Program-made: the position numbers and the translations under genes
Part shown: positions 33,831 to 47,109 of the stretch, one piece after another
Layout of the letters: each line of letters begins with the position of its first letter
How positions within the stretch are numbered: the stretch's first letter is position 1
The notes under the pieces: model-generated
The model's database searches: none
What the model was told of the DNA's origin: nothing
Seen by the model: the letters and a program-made list of their open reading frames with translations, nothing else
DNA from: Branchiostoma floridae
Lineage: Eukaryota > Chordata > Leptocardii > Amphioxiformes > Branchiostomatidae
DNA length: 64,000 nucleotides
Assembly: GCF_000003815.2 (NCBI RefSeq)
Contig: NC_049981.1
Location: 15,179,514-15,243,513 of the forward strand
Reading direction: 5' to 3'

Positions 33831-34546
33831 CACTTCAGCAATGTAAACGTGTTTGGTGGAAGCCGGTCACCACGATTGTAGCAGACTCTCTGAGTCTGAC
33901 TATTCTGTGGGGGGTTGTACGTTGTTAACGTGACGTTCTGCAGCCTGGTATTCATCCTAATCTAGCTCAAGCCCGTCCCTCTGATCGCATGCCAAACGAA
34001 GAGTCTGTCACAGGCCGCATTTATTCGACATAAGGGCGATCCGATGAGCAGTCGGGAGCTAGAATAAAATGAATAACTAACTAACGTTTCGTGTGTCATT
34101 CTCTAATATGACTGACTAAAATATGTCAATTTTGACAATATTTTGAAAGAAGAAAACATTAGGTTATATCAAACCATACTTTTATCAAAATAGTTTTTTT
34201 CATACCATTTATTAGTAATAATATGCGACTCTTTTCGAGCTTACCTCAATAACAACGACGCAGAATGGAATCGACACAAATTTACCTCTCGACTACATGT
34301 ATTTGTTACGGACAGTCGGGACAGAGCATACTAGCCTGATTAAATCGTGCTTATAGCAGCCTGCCCAACATCCGCCGACCTCCTCGAGGGGCCAGTTACA
34401 GCCCGGCGGACAGCAGAGTTTGTGTTACACGGACTAAGAACACAGTACGACATTTTCATTATAAGAATACAGATTCATTATTAGAATAGGGTCAATGGTG
34501 TACCTATTTCTTTATTTTCACAGTTACATATTTTCTATATCTAGTT

Positions 34547-34681
34547 ACTTTCCAAGCAGATGTTGAGTCGCGCGCGTAGATATAGAAGTAGTCGGAAAAA
34601 TTACACTGGCGCTCCTCTTACGCTGGCGTAATTTTTCCGACTACTGCTATATCTACGCGACTCAACCTCTGCTTGGAGAGT
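34547..34681. mobile_element. Long-palindrome MITE, CTCCAAGCAGA family
   Basis: Nearly the whole element is a hairpin. GTTGAGTCGCG, TAGATATAG, AGTAGTCGGAAAAATTAC on the left are mirrored by GTAATTTTTCCGACTACT, CTATATCTA, CGCGACTCAAC on the right. Confidence 0.8.
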
Positions 34682-34994
34682 AATATCTAGTCACGTTCAC
34701 CGTTAAGTGACAGGAAGTGATCAATGGACACATGTTATGTTAATCAAAGTCTTATTAGCATAATTGATGAACTACAACTGGCGAAGACGAGAAACTCTAT
34801 GAATATTGCATAGAGGCGTGAGATCTCGGAACTCTTGTTTTGGTTTGTTGCTACAGACAGTCTCCAGATCACTTATCAGCATATCGGCAGACAGGTCAAT
34901 CGGATTAATACGCGTCCAGGTTATCAATTAATGAGGAAGAATCCATTTAGCGCTATCTAAGGAGACATGGAGAGGAATGGCTTCTTTTTTTAGG

Positions 34995-35140
34995 CCCTTG
35001 ACTGCCAATTGAAGTCAGGTACCATTTTTACACCAGGGTGGAGTGAGGAAAGTCGTGTATAAGTGTTTTTCCCATGGACACGAAGTGGGGTATGAGATAA
35101 TTCGATCCCTAACCGCTAGGCCATCGATGCCACAAACCCG
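34995..35140 (+). repeat. SINE-like dispersed repeat, copy 3
   Basis: Carries TTTTTACACCAGGGTGGAGT, GAGGAAAGTCGTG and an ATTCGATCCCTAACCGCTAG tail. Confidence 0.55.
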
Positions 35141-35163
35141 CTATTATAGTAGGCCGGGTACCT

Positions 35164-35300
35164 ACTCTCAAACAGAGGTTGAGTCGCGGAGATATAGTCG
35201 TGAAATTTACCAGTGCGCTCCTCTTACGTAAGAGGAGCGCACCGGTAAATTTCCCGACTACTACTTTATGGCTCCGTGACTCAACCTCTGCTTGGAGAGT
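35164..35300. mobile_element. Second long-palindrome MITE of the same family
   Basis: Ends are ACTCTCAAACAGAGGTTGAG and the inverse of CTCAACCTCTGCTTGGAGAGT. The centre is CTCCTCTTACGTAAGAGGAG, a perfect palindrome. GGTACC flanks the element on both sides. Confidence 0.8.
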
Positions 35301-35408
35301 ATGGGTACCAACATTTGTAGTAACCGCTGACTCAATCTTTTCGCTTGCTAAACCTCCACCGTAACCGCGGCGCCATCGTTCTGTTCACAGTGCCTTTAAT
35401 CATGTTAA

Positions 35409-36372
35409 AACCCTCAAACCACCGTATGGGGTCAAAACTGACCCCAGGCGTATATCAATGTGTGCCATTCTGTCATTTCTAGTCGAAAACAAATTTCCTT
35501 TTAGGAGTTTGTTTGTATATCTGTCCTATAACTTCTTATACGTTTTTACCGAGATTGACTCATTGTTGATTAAGTTATCCTCGAAAGTTTATGCATGGTC
35601 CAGTGGGGTCAAAACTGACCCCAGCATTTTTTAAACAAACTTTTGCGACCCACACCTGAACTACTTATCGTAGGATCACGAAATTTTCAGGGAATGATGT
35701 ACATGTAAGCCAAAATTATTGTAGCAATTTTTGTGCTATTATCATGTCATATGACGACATTATGACGTCATCTGGGTAATATCGGCCGCCATCTTGGATT
35801 TTGACTGATGACGTCATCAAATTAGCATAAATTACGAATATTGAGTCCTGAAATTTATGTTGAATTTTATAAGATGTGATAAACAATTGTTTTTTGTCAA
35901 GAAAACCTTAAAACTTAAATGTTTAGTACAAAATTAGAAAATTTCGTAATTGATATGTCTGTCAGAATTCCGTTGCCATGGCAACATAAAAAATGATGAA
36001 CATACTTTGTTCACTGAAAATATTTGCTATCAACATTTTCTAAAAAAATACCAAGTTTGGTGGCCCTAGCATAAGCCATTCAGGCGCTATATGGCATTGA
36101 AGCTGGTACAGGCATCAAAAACCTCCTTCCCGGTCTGAATAGCGTTGGTGCAAAATGTGGTCCTCATGATCTTTTGCATGAATTATGATAATGAGCTAGA
36201 AGTATTCTCACCTAATCATGTCAGACTGTCCCACATAGATCAATGAAACTATACATATATACAAATCACAAAAAGATTCACACAAAAAACTGTATTTGTA
36301 CAAAACGTTTTGGGGTCAGTTTTGACCCCATACGGTAATCTACGTCACAAAAAAGCTACGGTGGTTTGAGGG
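35409..36372. mobile_element. piggyBac-like non-autonomous element (about 960 bp) with TTAA duplications
   Basis: TTAA at 35405-35408 and 36373-36376 flanks ends that read CCCTCAAACCACCGTA and its exact inverse TACGGTGGTTTGAGGG. Subterminal inverted copies of TATGGGGTCAAAACTGACCC face inward, with an extra copy at 35605-35622. No open frame for a transposase is seen. A perfect GTTGCCATGGCAAC palindrome lies at 35972-35985. Confidence 0.8.
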
Positions 36373-36679
36373 TTAATACCACAACAAACTCCACAATTAC
36401 ACCGGCTGATCGGATTAGCGCGTGTTTGGGCGGGGCAGTCGCGAATTCGACAATTAGTGAGCGGTGATTGTTTTCATAGCTGCTCTCAAAACCCTTTATG
36501 TAAGGGTGGGGCGTGTCCTCATGATCTGTGATAAACAAGAATCCAAGCAGCTTCTGGGAACACAGAATCCAGGCACTAGCTAGTAAGCCTAATGTCACAT
36601 TGTCGACCATGGCCTCAAGAGTCCAAAACATCTCCAGACCATGATTGGGAGTCGTGAGCGAGATAGCCACTTGATCTTA

Positions 36680-36830
36680 CACGACTTTCCTCAATCCACC
36701 CAGGTGTAAATGGGTACCTGATTTCGGTTAACGTTGGGGACGCATAATGCAGTGGAAGGTGAGAGATGGGCTCCGCCTTCCAATACCGTGCCCCAGACAC
36801 AGACGACTAGCAATCCGCTGCTCCTACGAC
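36680..36830 (-). repeat. SINE-like dispersed repeat, inverted copy
   Basis: Minus strand carries CCATTTACACCTGGGTGGAT followed by TGAGGAAAGTCGTG, as in the plus-strand copies. Confidence 0.5.
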
Positions 36831-37094
36831 TAAAGGCCATGAAACCTTTACCTTTCACAAGCCCCTGTCACACATTTAGGACCTAGGCCTCCAATGGATT
36901 TTCTCTCAATTCCGACAGGTTAATATCAAGGTGACCCTAGAGTATGAGTAGCCTGAATCCAACCAGCTCTAGCAACTCTCTTCGATGATCGCATCCAAGC
37001 AGAATATATCATTCCCGACATTGATTTTGAAAAATGATAGGCTGGCACAGACGACATTTAAAGACTAGTAGGCAACCGCGCAAACCAACTTCTA

Positions 37095-37195
37095 ACAACA
37101 GACATTCCCAAGGACACAACGTCTTGCAAAGAATGCCAGGAATCGAACCCATGCACGTTCATCTTAGCCTCACTGACCATTCAGCCCATGACACC
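37095..37195 (+). repeat. SINE-like dispersed repeat, partial copy
   Basis: CCCAAGGACACAACGTCTTG followed by GGAATCGAACCCATGCACG, the 3' motifs of this family. Confidence 0.5.
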
Positions 37196-40100
37196 ACCAT
37201 AACCTATGGATGTTCTCTGTCTAAAATTTCCAGAGCTGTGCCTTACTTGCACATAGCAAGTTACCCTCACTTATATACTAAAACTAGTGCACATAGCGGT
37301 GTCTATGTTGTTTACTTTTAATGAGCTCCACTAATGAGAATGAACCGGCCGGGAACCGATTCATCCTGGTGCTAGCTAAGAACACGCAAAGGTCACGTAA
37401 TCCGTGCATTCAAGGTCAAAGCTGTCACTCTAATACAGGTGGTAAGTGTTGGTGAGCACGTGACTTCCGATTTCATTATTAAAACAGCTGGGTGAAAATT
37501 TAGGTAAGGTTTGGGATTTTTCTGTGATCAGCGGCCATCAGGTGACGTGAGGAGATTTTGGTCAAGCACACCGGGTCAGCTCTCTTTTCGATAAGGGTTC
37601 AGAGGTTTCATGGGCGCCACAGGCTGCTGTAGAACATAGAAAACCCGACAAAACGCTTAAAACACGTAAAAAAGTAAAAATCGGAGTTGACCCGCTGCTT
37701 GGAGAGTGAGACTTGTGAGGATATTAGTTAGGCTACTTAAAGTCAAATCGTCAATAACTACTGTGCACTAGATATTGGTAAAGACTAGTACTAACAAATT
37801 GAACGACAAACTATTTAATACAGATAGCCACAGGATCCCTTTCTCTCTCCCTGTTCCTCTCTTTCCCCTTCCCTCTATCCCCCCTGTCCAAATTGTATTC
37901 TGGCACACGTTCTTCACCCTCACCCCCATTCTATAGTATACAAGTAGTAGCTATTAGGGCATCATCTGACAGCCTCCCCTTGTATCCCGTCAACGTTCCC
38001 CGGCCGTGTATTGAACCGCTTTGTCTATGTACTGCAGCGGGAAGCCGTGCGGTTGAATACCTGCGGTATAGTTTGTCTACCAAATCTCCCAAGATGTTCC
38101 GGGTTTTGGCTAGACTCAAAGACGAAGGCAAACATTTGGCCCAACTCTTCCGGTCTTGAGTTAACTCTCCCCACCACAAGTGGCATTACTCAAGCCATTT
38201 TAGGTCACACTATAGGAAGCCGGTACGGATGTTCTAACCGGACGTGGACTCAAGCGATAAGAGAGCCTACAAGTGAAATTTTCCGGCCCTTGCTTTTGTG
38301 GATGTGTCAGCGCGTAGCTGGTTGTGTGAGAAGCGCTATTCAGCTGCTGTCACATGGCGTGCTCTCAGAACAAGTCAAAAGCTAAGCTGCCGTAAAGGCC
38401 GCTATTATGGTCTAGTAAACCACAATTTGGCGCAAAAGAAGAAATCGACGTGCCCCATTTGGATCGTTTGACACATGAAATAAGTCATCTGTCATGAATG
38501 ACGCGAGGGAGATAGTAAGGGAGAGAAGGTGGTACTTTTCAAGCAGGCTGAGCTGAGGCAAGGAGGAGACCGTTTCCTTCTTCTGATTGGTACCAGTTTT
38601 CTGACAGCGCTCGAGGGAGTCCACTGTAAGAAAGCGAGTACAGAACTACTTTCTAGCAGAAAGGGTGAAATCACGAGAGACCTGGTCGGCCTGAAATCTT
38701 TTGTCTTTTATTATAGGTCTACTGACAAAATTGTGACGTAGTGACGGCATACATGTAGATCTCCGATTGAATATCACGGTCACATTCGCCGTATGTAGGT
38801 CGTCATTCGAATGTTAATATCATAGGATTTTCATACCAATCACCGATAAAGGATCCATGACAGCTTTTTCAAAAACAGGTCAACTGAACTTTGGACGACA
38901 CATGCACTGCTGCCCTCACAATGACCTCAGTTTGCAATCGTACGACCATCGTACGATGAATGCGAATAGATCCTATTACATCGTACGTCACTGACGCTTG
39001 ACAGATGGGCAGTTCGACATTTGGACAAACAATCCGGAACATACACCCTGCTTTTTCTTGTTACGCAAAACTAAAACACGTGTGGTGACCCATCCTTCCT
39101 GGCACCGTGCAGCCATAACCTTGTTCCTGCTAGGTTGCGCTTCCGTTTGTAACTCCGTATTTTTCTCCTGTGCAGCTAGATCGGATTTGAAGGGGCCATA
39201 GACCACAAAGGGTCATACGAGACCGGAAACGTTATATCAACATGCTGTTCTTTCCTTATTGAGTTGAATCAGTACCGTGAGCACTGTAGGGGGGTTCTGT
39301 GATAACAGGCTTGACGTTTTAAACGCTGTGTATGGTGCAAACGCACGTTCCGTGTTTACTGATGTTTTAAGACACACTTGTTTTCTTTTGGTCGTAAAAT
39401 ACATGCTCAGTGCTGTCACAATCGTGTCAACCAGGCCTTCTGGTCGAGTGTAGAAAATGGTAAGATAAAAGATAATTGTACATTTCTACATCTTTTGTGG
39501 TAGACTATAAACCATAAGTTTATTATACATAACAGTACGCGTGCGTAAGGTAACGTTAAGATTGATTGATTTGAATCTGACCATCTGCCAAAACGATCGC
39601 AATGTTTTCACTCATATTTACTTGCCCCCCTAAGGACTATCTGCTTGAGCGAAACCATTTCACGTAAGGCAGTGTTATCATAGACATCGCACATGACATA
39701 ACAATACAGGCTTTCAGTATGTGTAACTTGAAAGAGACTTACAAGACAATGACATCCTGTTCTTTTCTTCAAGACTTTTATCAGTATAGGATGGGTCAAC
39801 TTAAGAAAACATCCTGTTTTCTTGTTTTTGATTGGAAAGATATGTCTGCTGATGGTTATACAGGCTAACAGTTTCCATACGCACGCAAAAATGTCAAGTG
39901 AAAACTCATCTGTAAAAAGTTATACGGTGTTGTATTGTTTTAGGATATTTTAGGAGCTACGGAACATGCTACCACAAGGAGTGTTGGCATAAATAGGAGC
40001 ATTGTCACCTCGCTTTTTTAAAGTAACCTTAATCCACAGAGAGCTTACAACAACAGCTGCATTACGGATGGAACTAAGACCCAGGGGTTTAGTGGTTTAC

Positions 40101-40299
40101 CACTAAAGACCACATAATCACAAAGTTAAAAGAAAGAAAATGTCCAGTATAACCGCCTGTTGTGGACCGATTGATAGCCTATAGAAAGCAGGCCCAAGCT
40201 ACGGCGAGCTCAATGGTGATGCTACCGTACTGTTCGCTAGTGATCTCTGACAAGAATCTGATCGTTCCGTGTTCTGATGGCTCCGGTCTTCTCCTCTTC

Positions 40300-40430
40300 A
40301 AGAGTGCAACTGCAAATAGAGGTCAAACGATCTAAATCTAAAGGATCTGGGTTCGATTCCCAAGCAGCCCCCAATGTTCTGCCCTTGAGAAATACACTTT
40401 ACACACCCTTTTCCTGACTCGATCAGGAGA
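40300..40430 (+). repeat. tRNA-related SINE fragment
   Basis: GGGTTCGATTCCCAAGCAGC is a good pol III B box with T-arm pairing, followed by a non-tRNA tail. No complete cloverleaf could be folded upstream. Confidence 0.4.
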
Positions 40431-42109
40431 AAAAAAAGCTTCGGTTAGAGTCTTCCTCCCAGATGGGGATCACCGGGCAATTGATTCAACGAAAAGCCTT
40501 TTTGGTGAGGGAAAGCCTTTTTGGTGAGGGATACCCTAGGATGCGCAGTTAACAACAGGCTTCTGTTCGAGGCTATGTCGTAGTGAGGGAATACGGTACG
40601 GTCTGTTTCTTTCATTAATTCTCTCGCATTCCGACTTGACGCTTCCGGAGCCAAGTCTCGGCCCTGGCACGAACGTTTGCTTACACACCGGTTCTTACAA
40701 ATTACACTGACAACCGAATAAACCGAGAAGGCTTACACACGGCGTGTATATCATGGGGGAGAGTGGCAGGGAGGACAGCAGCGGGGAGGGACATCTCAGC
40801 GGGTTAGTTGACCCACTACGGGCGAATTTGTTCACGTGTGACCCATGAAGAAGCGGTATTGGCACCAGATGAAACCATGCTTCTAGCTGGATTTCGTTTT
40901 ATTTGACTAGTACCTGTGGACTTAATTAGTAAAACAAGGTAAAACAGTTATCCTCAACTGAGGTGAGGCATGACATGCCTGCTGGTTAACCACGTTTGAT
41001 CATTACCACGAAGATCATTACTAAAGAGGAAGATCAAATACTCGAAATAATTGATATAGATTCTAACAATAACAAATTTCTACAACTGCAAGGCAATGTC
41101 CAATAGATTGTTATATAACGGACAATTTTGGCACATAGTTAACATGTAGAATACTTCATCATGTAGGCTAGAATACTTCATCATTAATTTCATGGAGTAG
41201 ACTGGAATCCAATATAGCCTAGGCTCCAGGCCCAACATACCCCCGAACAAATCTGCCTTGGAACAAGGACGTTATATCAGATATAACGTCATTGCTTGGA
41301 AAGACCCTTATTTTGCTGTGAATCTTCCTTATGATACTGTAGTTAGATACGGCAAAGTTTCTTTGGGAGCATTTGATTGTTGGACTTTGAGCCGAGAAGC
41401 TGGTGTCTGTAGGTCCTGACAGCAAGCGTTTGGCTTCCGAACAAGTCAGCTCTTCTTCGCTGTCTTTTAGCCACTGCAGTAGCGGACACGGTCAGCCCTC
41501 CTATAAATCTAGAACACGCTGGGCACGTCACGTCCACATGCAAGGGCAAGCCATCACTTCCTGTCGTTTGGTTCACCTGTCAATCACACTGGGCAGCGGA
41601 TACCACGATACAAATCCGCCAGATTCGCGCGGACAAACGCTCCGGTTGTCAGCTGTTGTCCAGGTTTGGGCAAGCGTAAATCCAAAACATCCGCCGTTTG
41701 CCGAGCTGTCAATCAAACCGAGCCACTTATGAACGAGAAGAAAAGGGGAGGATTGGGAGAAAACAGAATAGGGGAGTAAGGGTTCCGTCAAGTGTCACAC
41801 AATAAGTACGTAGAAGATGGGGGTAGCTTAGGAAAGAAAAGGCATCTCCAAAAATGCGCCCTTCTTTACGTAAGTGGTGTGACTTTCTCTACCCCGCACC
41901 AAGCAAGGGATTTACCATTGTTGTTCTTCAATAATTTCACCTGGTTGGTAAATCAAAATGCTGGGATCTTTGCTACACAACCACACAAGACACACACAAC
42001 CAATGGATTTTATCTGCCGACGATGGTGTCGCGCCCACGCTACTTTCACTTGGCCAATTTTTCCTATCTTCCTATGATTTCAACCCAAGAGGTTTGGTAG
42101 AGATTACTG

Positions 42110-42270
42110 CAAAATGGGAAATTTTCGCGGGGATTTAATTTCGCGGTATACGCAGGGAGAAAGTTGCCTATTAACGGTGGTTTTAAGTCGTTTGACAAGG
42201 GGGTAGGCTGGCAAAAGTTTCGCTGTAGTTCGCGATGAAGAGGACATCCCGAAAATCGCGAAAACAAAAC
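42110..42270. mobile_element. Degenerate copy of the TTCGCGG-type MITE
   Basis: GGGGATTTAATTTCGCGGTA, GGTGGTTTTAAGT and ATCGCGAAAA follow the order of the element at 13697-13884. Ends are eroded. Confidence 0.5.
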
Positions 42271-42849
42271 CGTGGCATCGCGTATACTAGAAGTAGTACA
42301 TGCGCGTATTTCTCCTTTTCCATTATCCTATACTGTATAGTGATTTATAACGTGTGAGTAAAGACGGGACAAGTAGTACCACATTAGTCAATAGATAAGC
42401 CAACAAAACAGATGCCACGGGGATGTACTGTGACACACGAAACAACAATCCGAAGTACATCCGCTTGAGAGATTACCCAGCATTTACTCTGTCGTCTGAC
42501 GACAAATCCGGACCAACTTTCCGCAATCCCCGCGGATTTCTTTACCGCGGGGGAGCGGACTCTGTTTTCACATATTTCAGACTCGGTCCAAGAGAATCCG
42601 GCGCGCAGCTGAGGAGATATGCGGCGGCATCCTTCAGCTAGTCCGCAGGAATGTAGCCGTACAAACCCCCGCAGTTATCTTATATACTTCACCACATCAA
42701 CCCATGGACTACATTTCCAGACGACGTAAGGCATTCTGACTTCTGAGAAAGAGAACCCCGCCTAGCGTTTAAAACTGACATTTTGTCCGTCAATAGATTC
42801 GTAAGCTTGGTAATGACTTCGCTAGGTATACACATATAAATAAAATAGA

Positions 42850-43550
42850 TAATACATGTACAGTTGTTTTTTTACAGTTGTTTCACAACCTAACTTAAAG
42901 TTTGTTGTTGGGTGTCATATAAGCGTCTCCTAACGTCAAACTGTCACAGAAATTCTGTTGGAGAAGCCTTAAATGCAGCTGTCAAAGTTCTCAGAGTTGG
43001 ATGCATTTCGTCTGGGATAACGACCCCTAACCCCCTCGAGCTATTCATTGGATGGTGCGTGATACAGCCACTATTAAGATCATTTACATTTTTCCTAGCG
43101 GAATGATTAAAACGACAAAATGAGGACCACTAGAAAGATGTATTCAAATCCTAAAAAAGCACGTGTTATACACTGACTTGGGTCTTTGCATTTGATTGTA
43201 GATCAAGGAGGCATGTACGTGTGGGAATTTCATTCATGATGCTCATCGAACGATAAAGCCTTCGTTTGACAGATACCTCTCTACAAATGACAAGACTAAA
43301 GTAAAACATTGCTGCAGAGAGACCGAAATAGCATCTTTGGAAGGTAACCTGGGATTCAGACTGTAGCAGGGGCCACACAGCAAAGCTTTTAATTCGGCAC
43401 CAGGGCTAAGCGGCCTGGTAGTGACGAGGAATACAAATTCAAATGGAAAATGGATAATACATTTCTTTTACAGTTGTTACAAAACCAAAGTTTGTTGTTT
43501 GGCGGTTTGTCATATAAGCGTCTGCCAACGCTAAACTGTCATTCCTGGCT
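42850..43550. repeat. Direct repeat pair (~90 bp at 42850 and 43447)
   Basis: Both copies contain TACAGTTGTT, AAAGTTTGTTGTT, TGTCATATAAGCGTCT and AACTGTCA in the same order. Confidence 0.6.
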
Positions 43551-45589
43551 GCTAACTTTGAGTACGAAATAGTAAATTAGTCTAATCTAATCTGCAAGCT
43601 AATCAAACTACAATTTATCCTCAGCCGCCTTGAGGAAGGCCAAAATCTGATTTTCCTACTAAGGACAAACTCAACAAGGTGGGCCAGGCGGAGCAGAGTA
43701 TATTGTGCCGAGGAAACCTCGTCTACAGCCCTGGGGGAGACTGGTGACCAGGTTATTGGAAGGCTGCCAAAGGTATCGAGAAGTGGTGTCGGACAGAATG
43801 TCAGCCGACACTTTTATCTGATTGACACTTGGATAGAACGTCTTGCTTGTCCCGATGAACTCATCAGGGTTATTCCATACCATATGCCAGGGGTGGTCAG
43901 GCCATTTCAGGAGAAAAGATTAATACAATAGTGACGAAACTAGAATAGTATGGTCACCCTTCATAAACTTTTGAATATTGCAGCCCAACCGGAAATTAAA
44001 CCAATATGTATTCAAGATGGATAAATAACGACAATAAAAACGATGGAGGAAACGTATCATATGGTTCAAGAATACCTAACACGGGGGGGCGACAATGAAA
44101 GATTATCCGACTAGTAGACGACTATACTTCATAAACTAGATGTAATACTAATTTCATACACATAACTTATATAACCTAACTGGGCCTGGAATTTAAACCA
44201 GAAGATCCAGCAACAAACGGGTGGAAATGTACTTAATTCTTGAGCGTCCCAAAAGAAAACACGCATTTCCGAGCCATATACTAGTTCACATATCTTGAAC
44301 CAAATATGAGAACCATTAGATAGCCATCAAACTAATCTGTACTAACAGATAACATTACCGGAACAGGCTAGGGTCCGGCATCACAAAAACAAAATATCCG
44401 GTCTGTCTATATATGCAGTCTTATCCATAATCCGGATTTACATGATGACTTCTAGTTTTACTCGTACTGAGAAGAAAGAGACTGTTTCAGAAAATAATCA
44501 TCATATGGTTATGTACACACAATGGCACACTCGAGAGCTTGAAGCCTGCGGACAACTTACCACTTTTAAAAAATTCTATTCTATCCCAAAAGATTTAGTC
44601 ACTCTTAAATCATAAACGATGAATTTTTGCTACATAGTTGGGATGAGGGTCAAATGGTTATCTAGATTCAAATAACCCTAACTCAAAAAAGTTAGGTGCG
44701 CAAGAATACAATTTGTCAAAATCTAGGACAAAGTCCTTGCTAAAACTGTAAAATCTTCCAGACTTTGAAGTTTGAACAGAACCTTGAGAGAATACAGTTG
44801 AACATATGTTACGAATCTTTTTAAAAGCGGGCTTTTCCCTTGGCGAACCCTGCAAATGCTTCTACCACTGGTAACAGGAAGCGGTATGAATGGGATGTCT
44901 GATCGCTCAGCCTATCGGATGTACTAAGGATGAACTTGAACCTACACTTGGGAGGCATCCGTGACCTCTAGACGACCCAAGGAGCGATCTACCACAACGT
45001 CTTGAAAGTAGCGTTTGTGTCGGGAGCTCTAAGATCCACCATTAAGAGCGCTGACGGCTTCTTCGTTTCGAGACACTTTCCTGATGGAGAGTAGCCATGC
45101 AGTAACGTAAATTGAAAACTATCCGAAATACCTGTGTACGTTTTCATCCATCCTTTCTGTTTTCAATCCTACGAAGAACAAAATCTTTATTTAGAATATC
45201 ACTTTTGTTGAGAGCAAAAACAATGATTATTTAGTTCAAATGCTGGATTTGAAATCTTAATTTGAAAAGACTGTCATAATAGACAGGAAAGAGGAGAAAT
45301 AACATGACTGGAGAAGCCATTTTCAATATAATCTCCTGGAGTTTGGAGTATCTATCTACTATGGAAACATTGCATTATCGTTTCTTCTCAAAATCCACCG
45401 GGATGATACAATAGCCTTAGTCTCCAAGGTAGGAAAGCCCCCATTCTTCAATTTCTGGGGACAAATACGTTCCAGTTCTTTGCTCTTGACTTGTGATCGG
45501 TCAATCAAAACAGGAGGGACAATGTAGCCTGGTATCCATCCGTGTTCAGCTAGCTGGTCTCAAAGAACTACCCATTGCCCGATTCTGGA

Positions 45590-45765
45590 TACGGATACGG
45601 GTACTTACTGGCCAGACTCCGGGCACTGGCTAGAACTACGGGCACTGGATTATAGTGGATAGGACTGCGGGCACTGGATGGCCGAGGACTCACTACATAG
45701 GGACTACGGGTATTGGATACGACTACGGACACGGATACTGGCCAGGACCTCGGGTATTGGACAGA
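45590..45765. repeat. Degenerate minisatellite, GGACTACGGGCACTGG-like unit
   Basis: Five or more irregular copies of CTACGGGCACTGGAT-type units, some with TATTGG variants. Confidence 0.6.
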
Positions 45766-46348
45766 GCTCCCACGAAGAGGAAATAGGGATGATGACTAGT
45801 GTACAGAGGGAAATGGTGATGAGGCATGTTTGGGCATCTCTTTAGCCCGATGTATCAGTGCGATCACACGTGTCTGCAAATTTGCCCACTCAACATGGGA
45901 GATGTTGAAACAGCTCCTCCAAACAATTCTGGGCACGAGTTACGGATGTTTGTCCTCGTGTTTACAACCGTACTTAGATAGATACTGCACAGACATGATA
46001 GACGCATGCAGCTATCAGTGTTAATCAGAGGGGGTTAGAGACAGACCCAACTGAGTACTGTAAGATTCAGCCTGAGGCTGGTCTAATCTACACCACTAAC
46101 GTTCAGGGTTTGTAACGTGTTTTGCGGCACTAGTACGTCGGTTGGAGTAGCAGTGCACGGTGATGTCAAGCATGTAGCCTTATCATGCTTTTAATAGTCT
46201 TCGCGGACAACAGAAATGAAGTCAGTATAAAGGACCTAACAAAACACTCGTGAAGAAAACACTGAACCAGGTCATGTATCTGCTTGGAAATTACAAAAAA
46301 ACGACCCGCATGTACGCATTACATTAGGAGATGGCAGTACTGTAGTCT

Positions 46349-46648
46349 CTACCAGGCTTCATAGGGCGCTGAAAAATAGTACACATTGGCCATGCTGTAC
46401 TCCCAAGTCTCAGACCTGCGAGTACAGCATGTAGCATATGCATGAGTACAGCGGAGGTAGCAGCTACCTCCGCTGACATGTTCTATTCTATTATAATTTG
46501 TCAGCGACCTGTAGACAAGCAGTGTTCCCGATATGTGATTTCTATACATTAGAACCCGCCGTGGTCTCCATTGGGGCTGGTTCGATAGACATATCGCAAA
46601 ATCATACATCAAAAAGACCAAAACACTTCCTAGGAACGTTCTCTTCAT
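46349..46648 (-). CDS. Doubtful 99-codon open frame with a signal-peptide-like start
   Basis: ATG-initiated and opens with MKRTFLGSVLVFLMYDFAIC, which looks like a secretory signal, followed by basic and Cys-bearing sequence without a known domain. It could be the missing signal exon of the EGF receptor, but no good donor in the needed phase 1 is seen, and the 3' part resembles a repeat near 49.4 kb. Confidence 0.2.
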   Translation of the reverse strand: MKRTFLGSVLVFLMYDFAICLSNQPQWRPRRVLMYRNHISGTLLVYRSLTNYNRIEHVSGGSCYLRCTHAYATCCTRRSETWEYSMANVYYFSAPYEAW

Positions 46649-47030
46649 ACTGTACTATCCCGTAGGCTATAATTCTATAAAAATGGTAACCTTAGAAATT
46701 GCTTACAAAGAAAAGGACAGCGTGTGTGTTCTGTAACAATCACACTGAACGATTTGACGTAATCGAAGACGCCCTGTAAGTCTGTAATCGTTCCAACATG
46801 ACAGCTGTCACACACTGCACTATAGGCTTATTCTTTTAGAGAAGAATGGGGACTTTACATCAATTCATGTACCCAATGGCATCTTTGTAAACATGCAGAC
46901 CAGACCACGTGGCTTTAGTGAGTGACACAGTCCAAATCTCCAAGCAGATGTTGGGGGTGGGAGATCGTAATGTTTTCTGACTGCCGAGCTTATCTTCCAA
47001 AACATGTGCTGGGAGATTTAAATCACATGC

Positions 47031-47062
47031 ACACACACATACACACGCACGCACGCACGCAT

Positions 47063-47107
<45 letters not shown>
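47031..47107. repeat. CA microsatellite
   Basis: (CA)n with CACG variants at its left end. Confidence 0.95.

Positions 47108-47109
<2 letters not shown>

Noticed and set aside
37931-38179. Overlapping frames on both strands
   Set aside because: The sequence looks like a dispersed repeat and no domain is seen.
40300-40430. Second tRNA gene
   Set aside because: Only the B box and T arm are good; acceptor and D arms do not fold, so it is treated as a SINE fragment.
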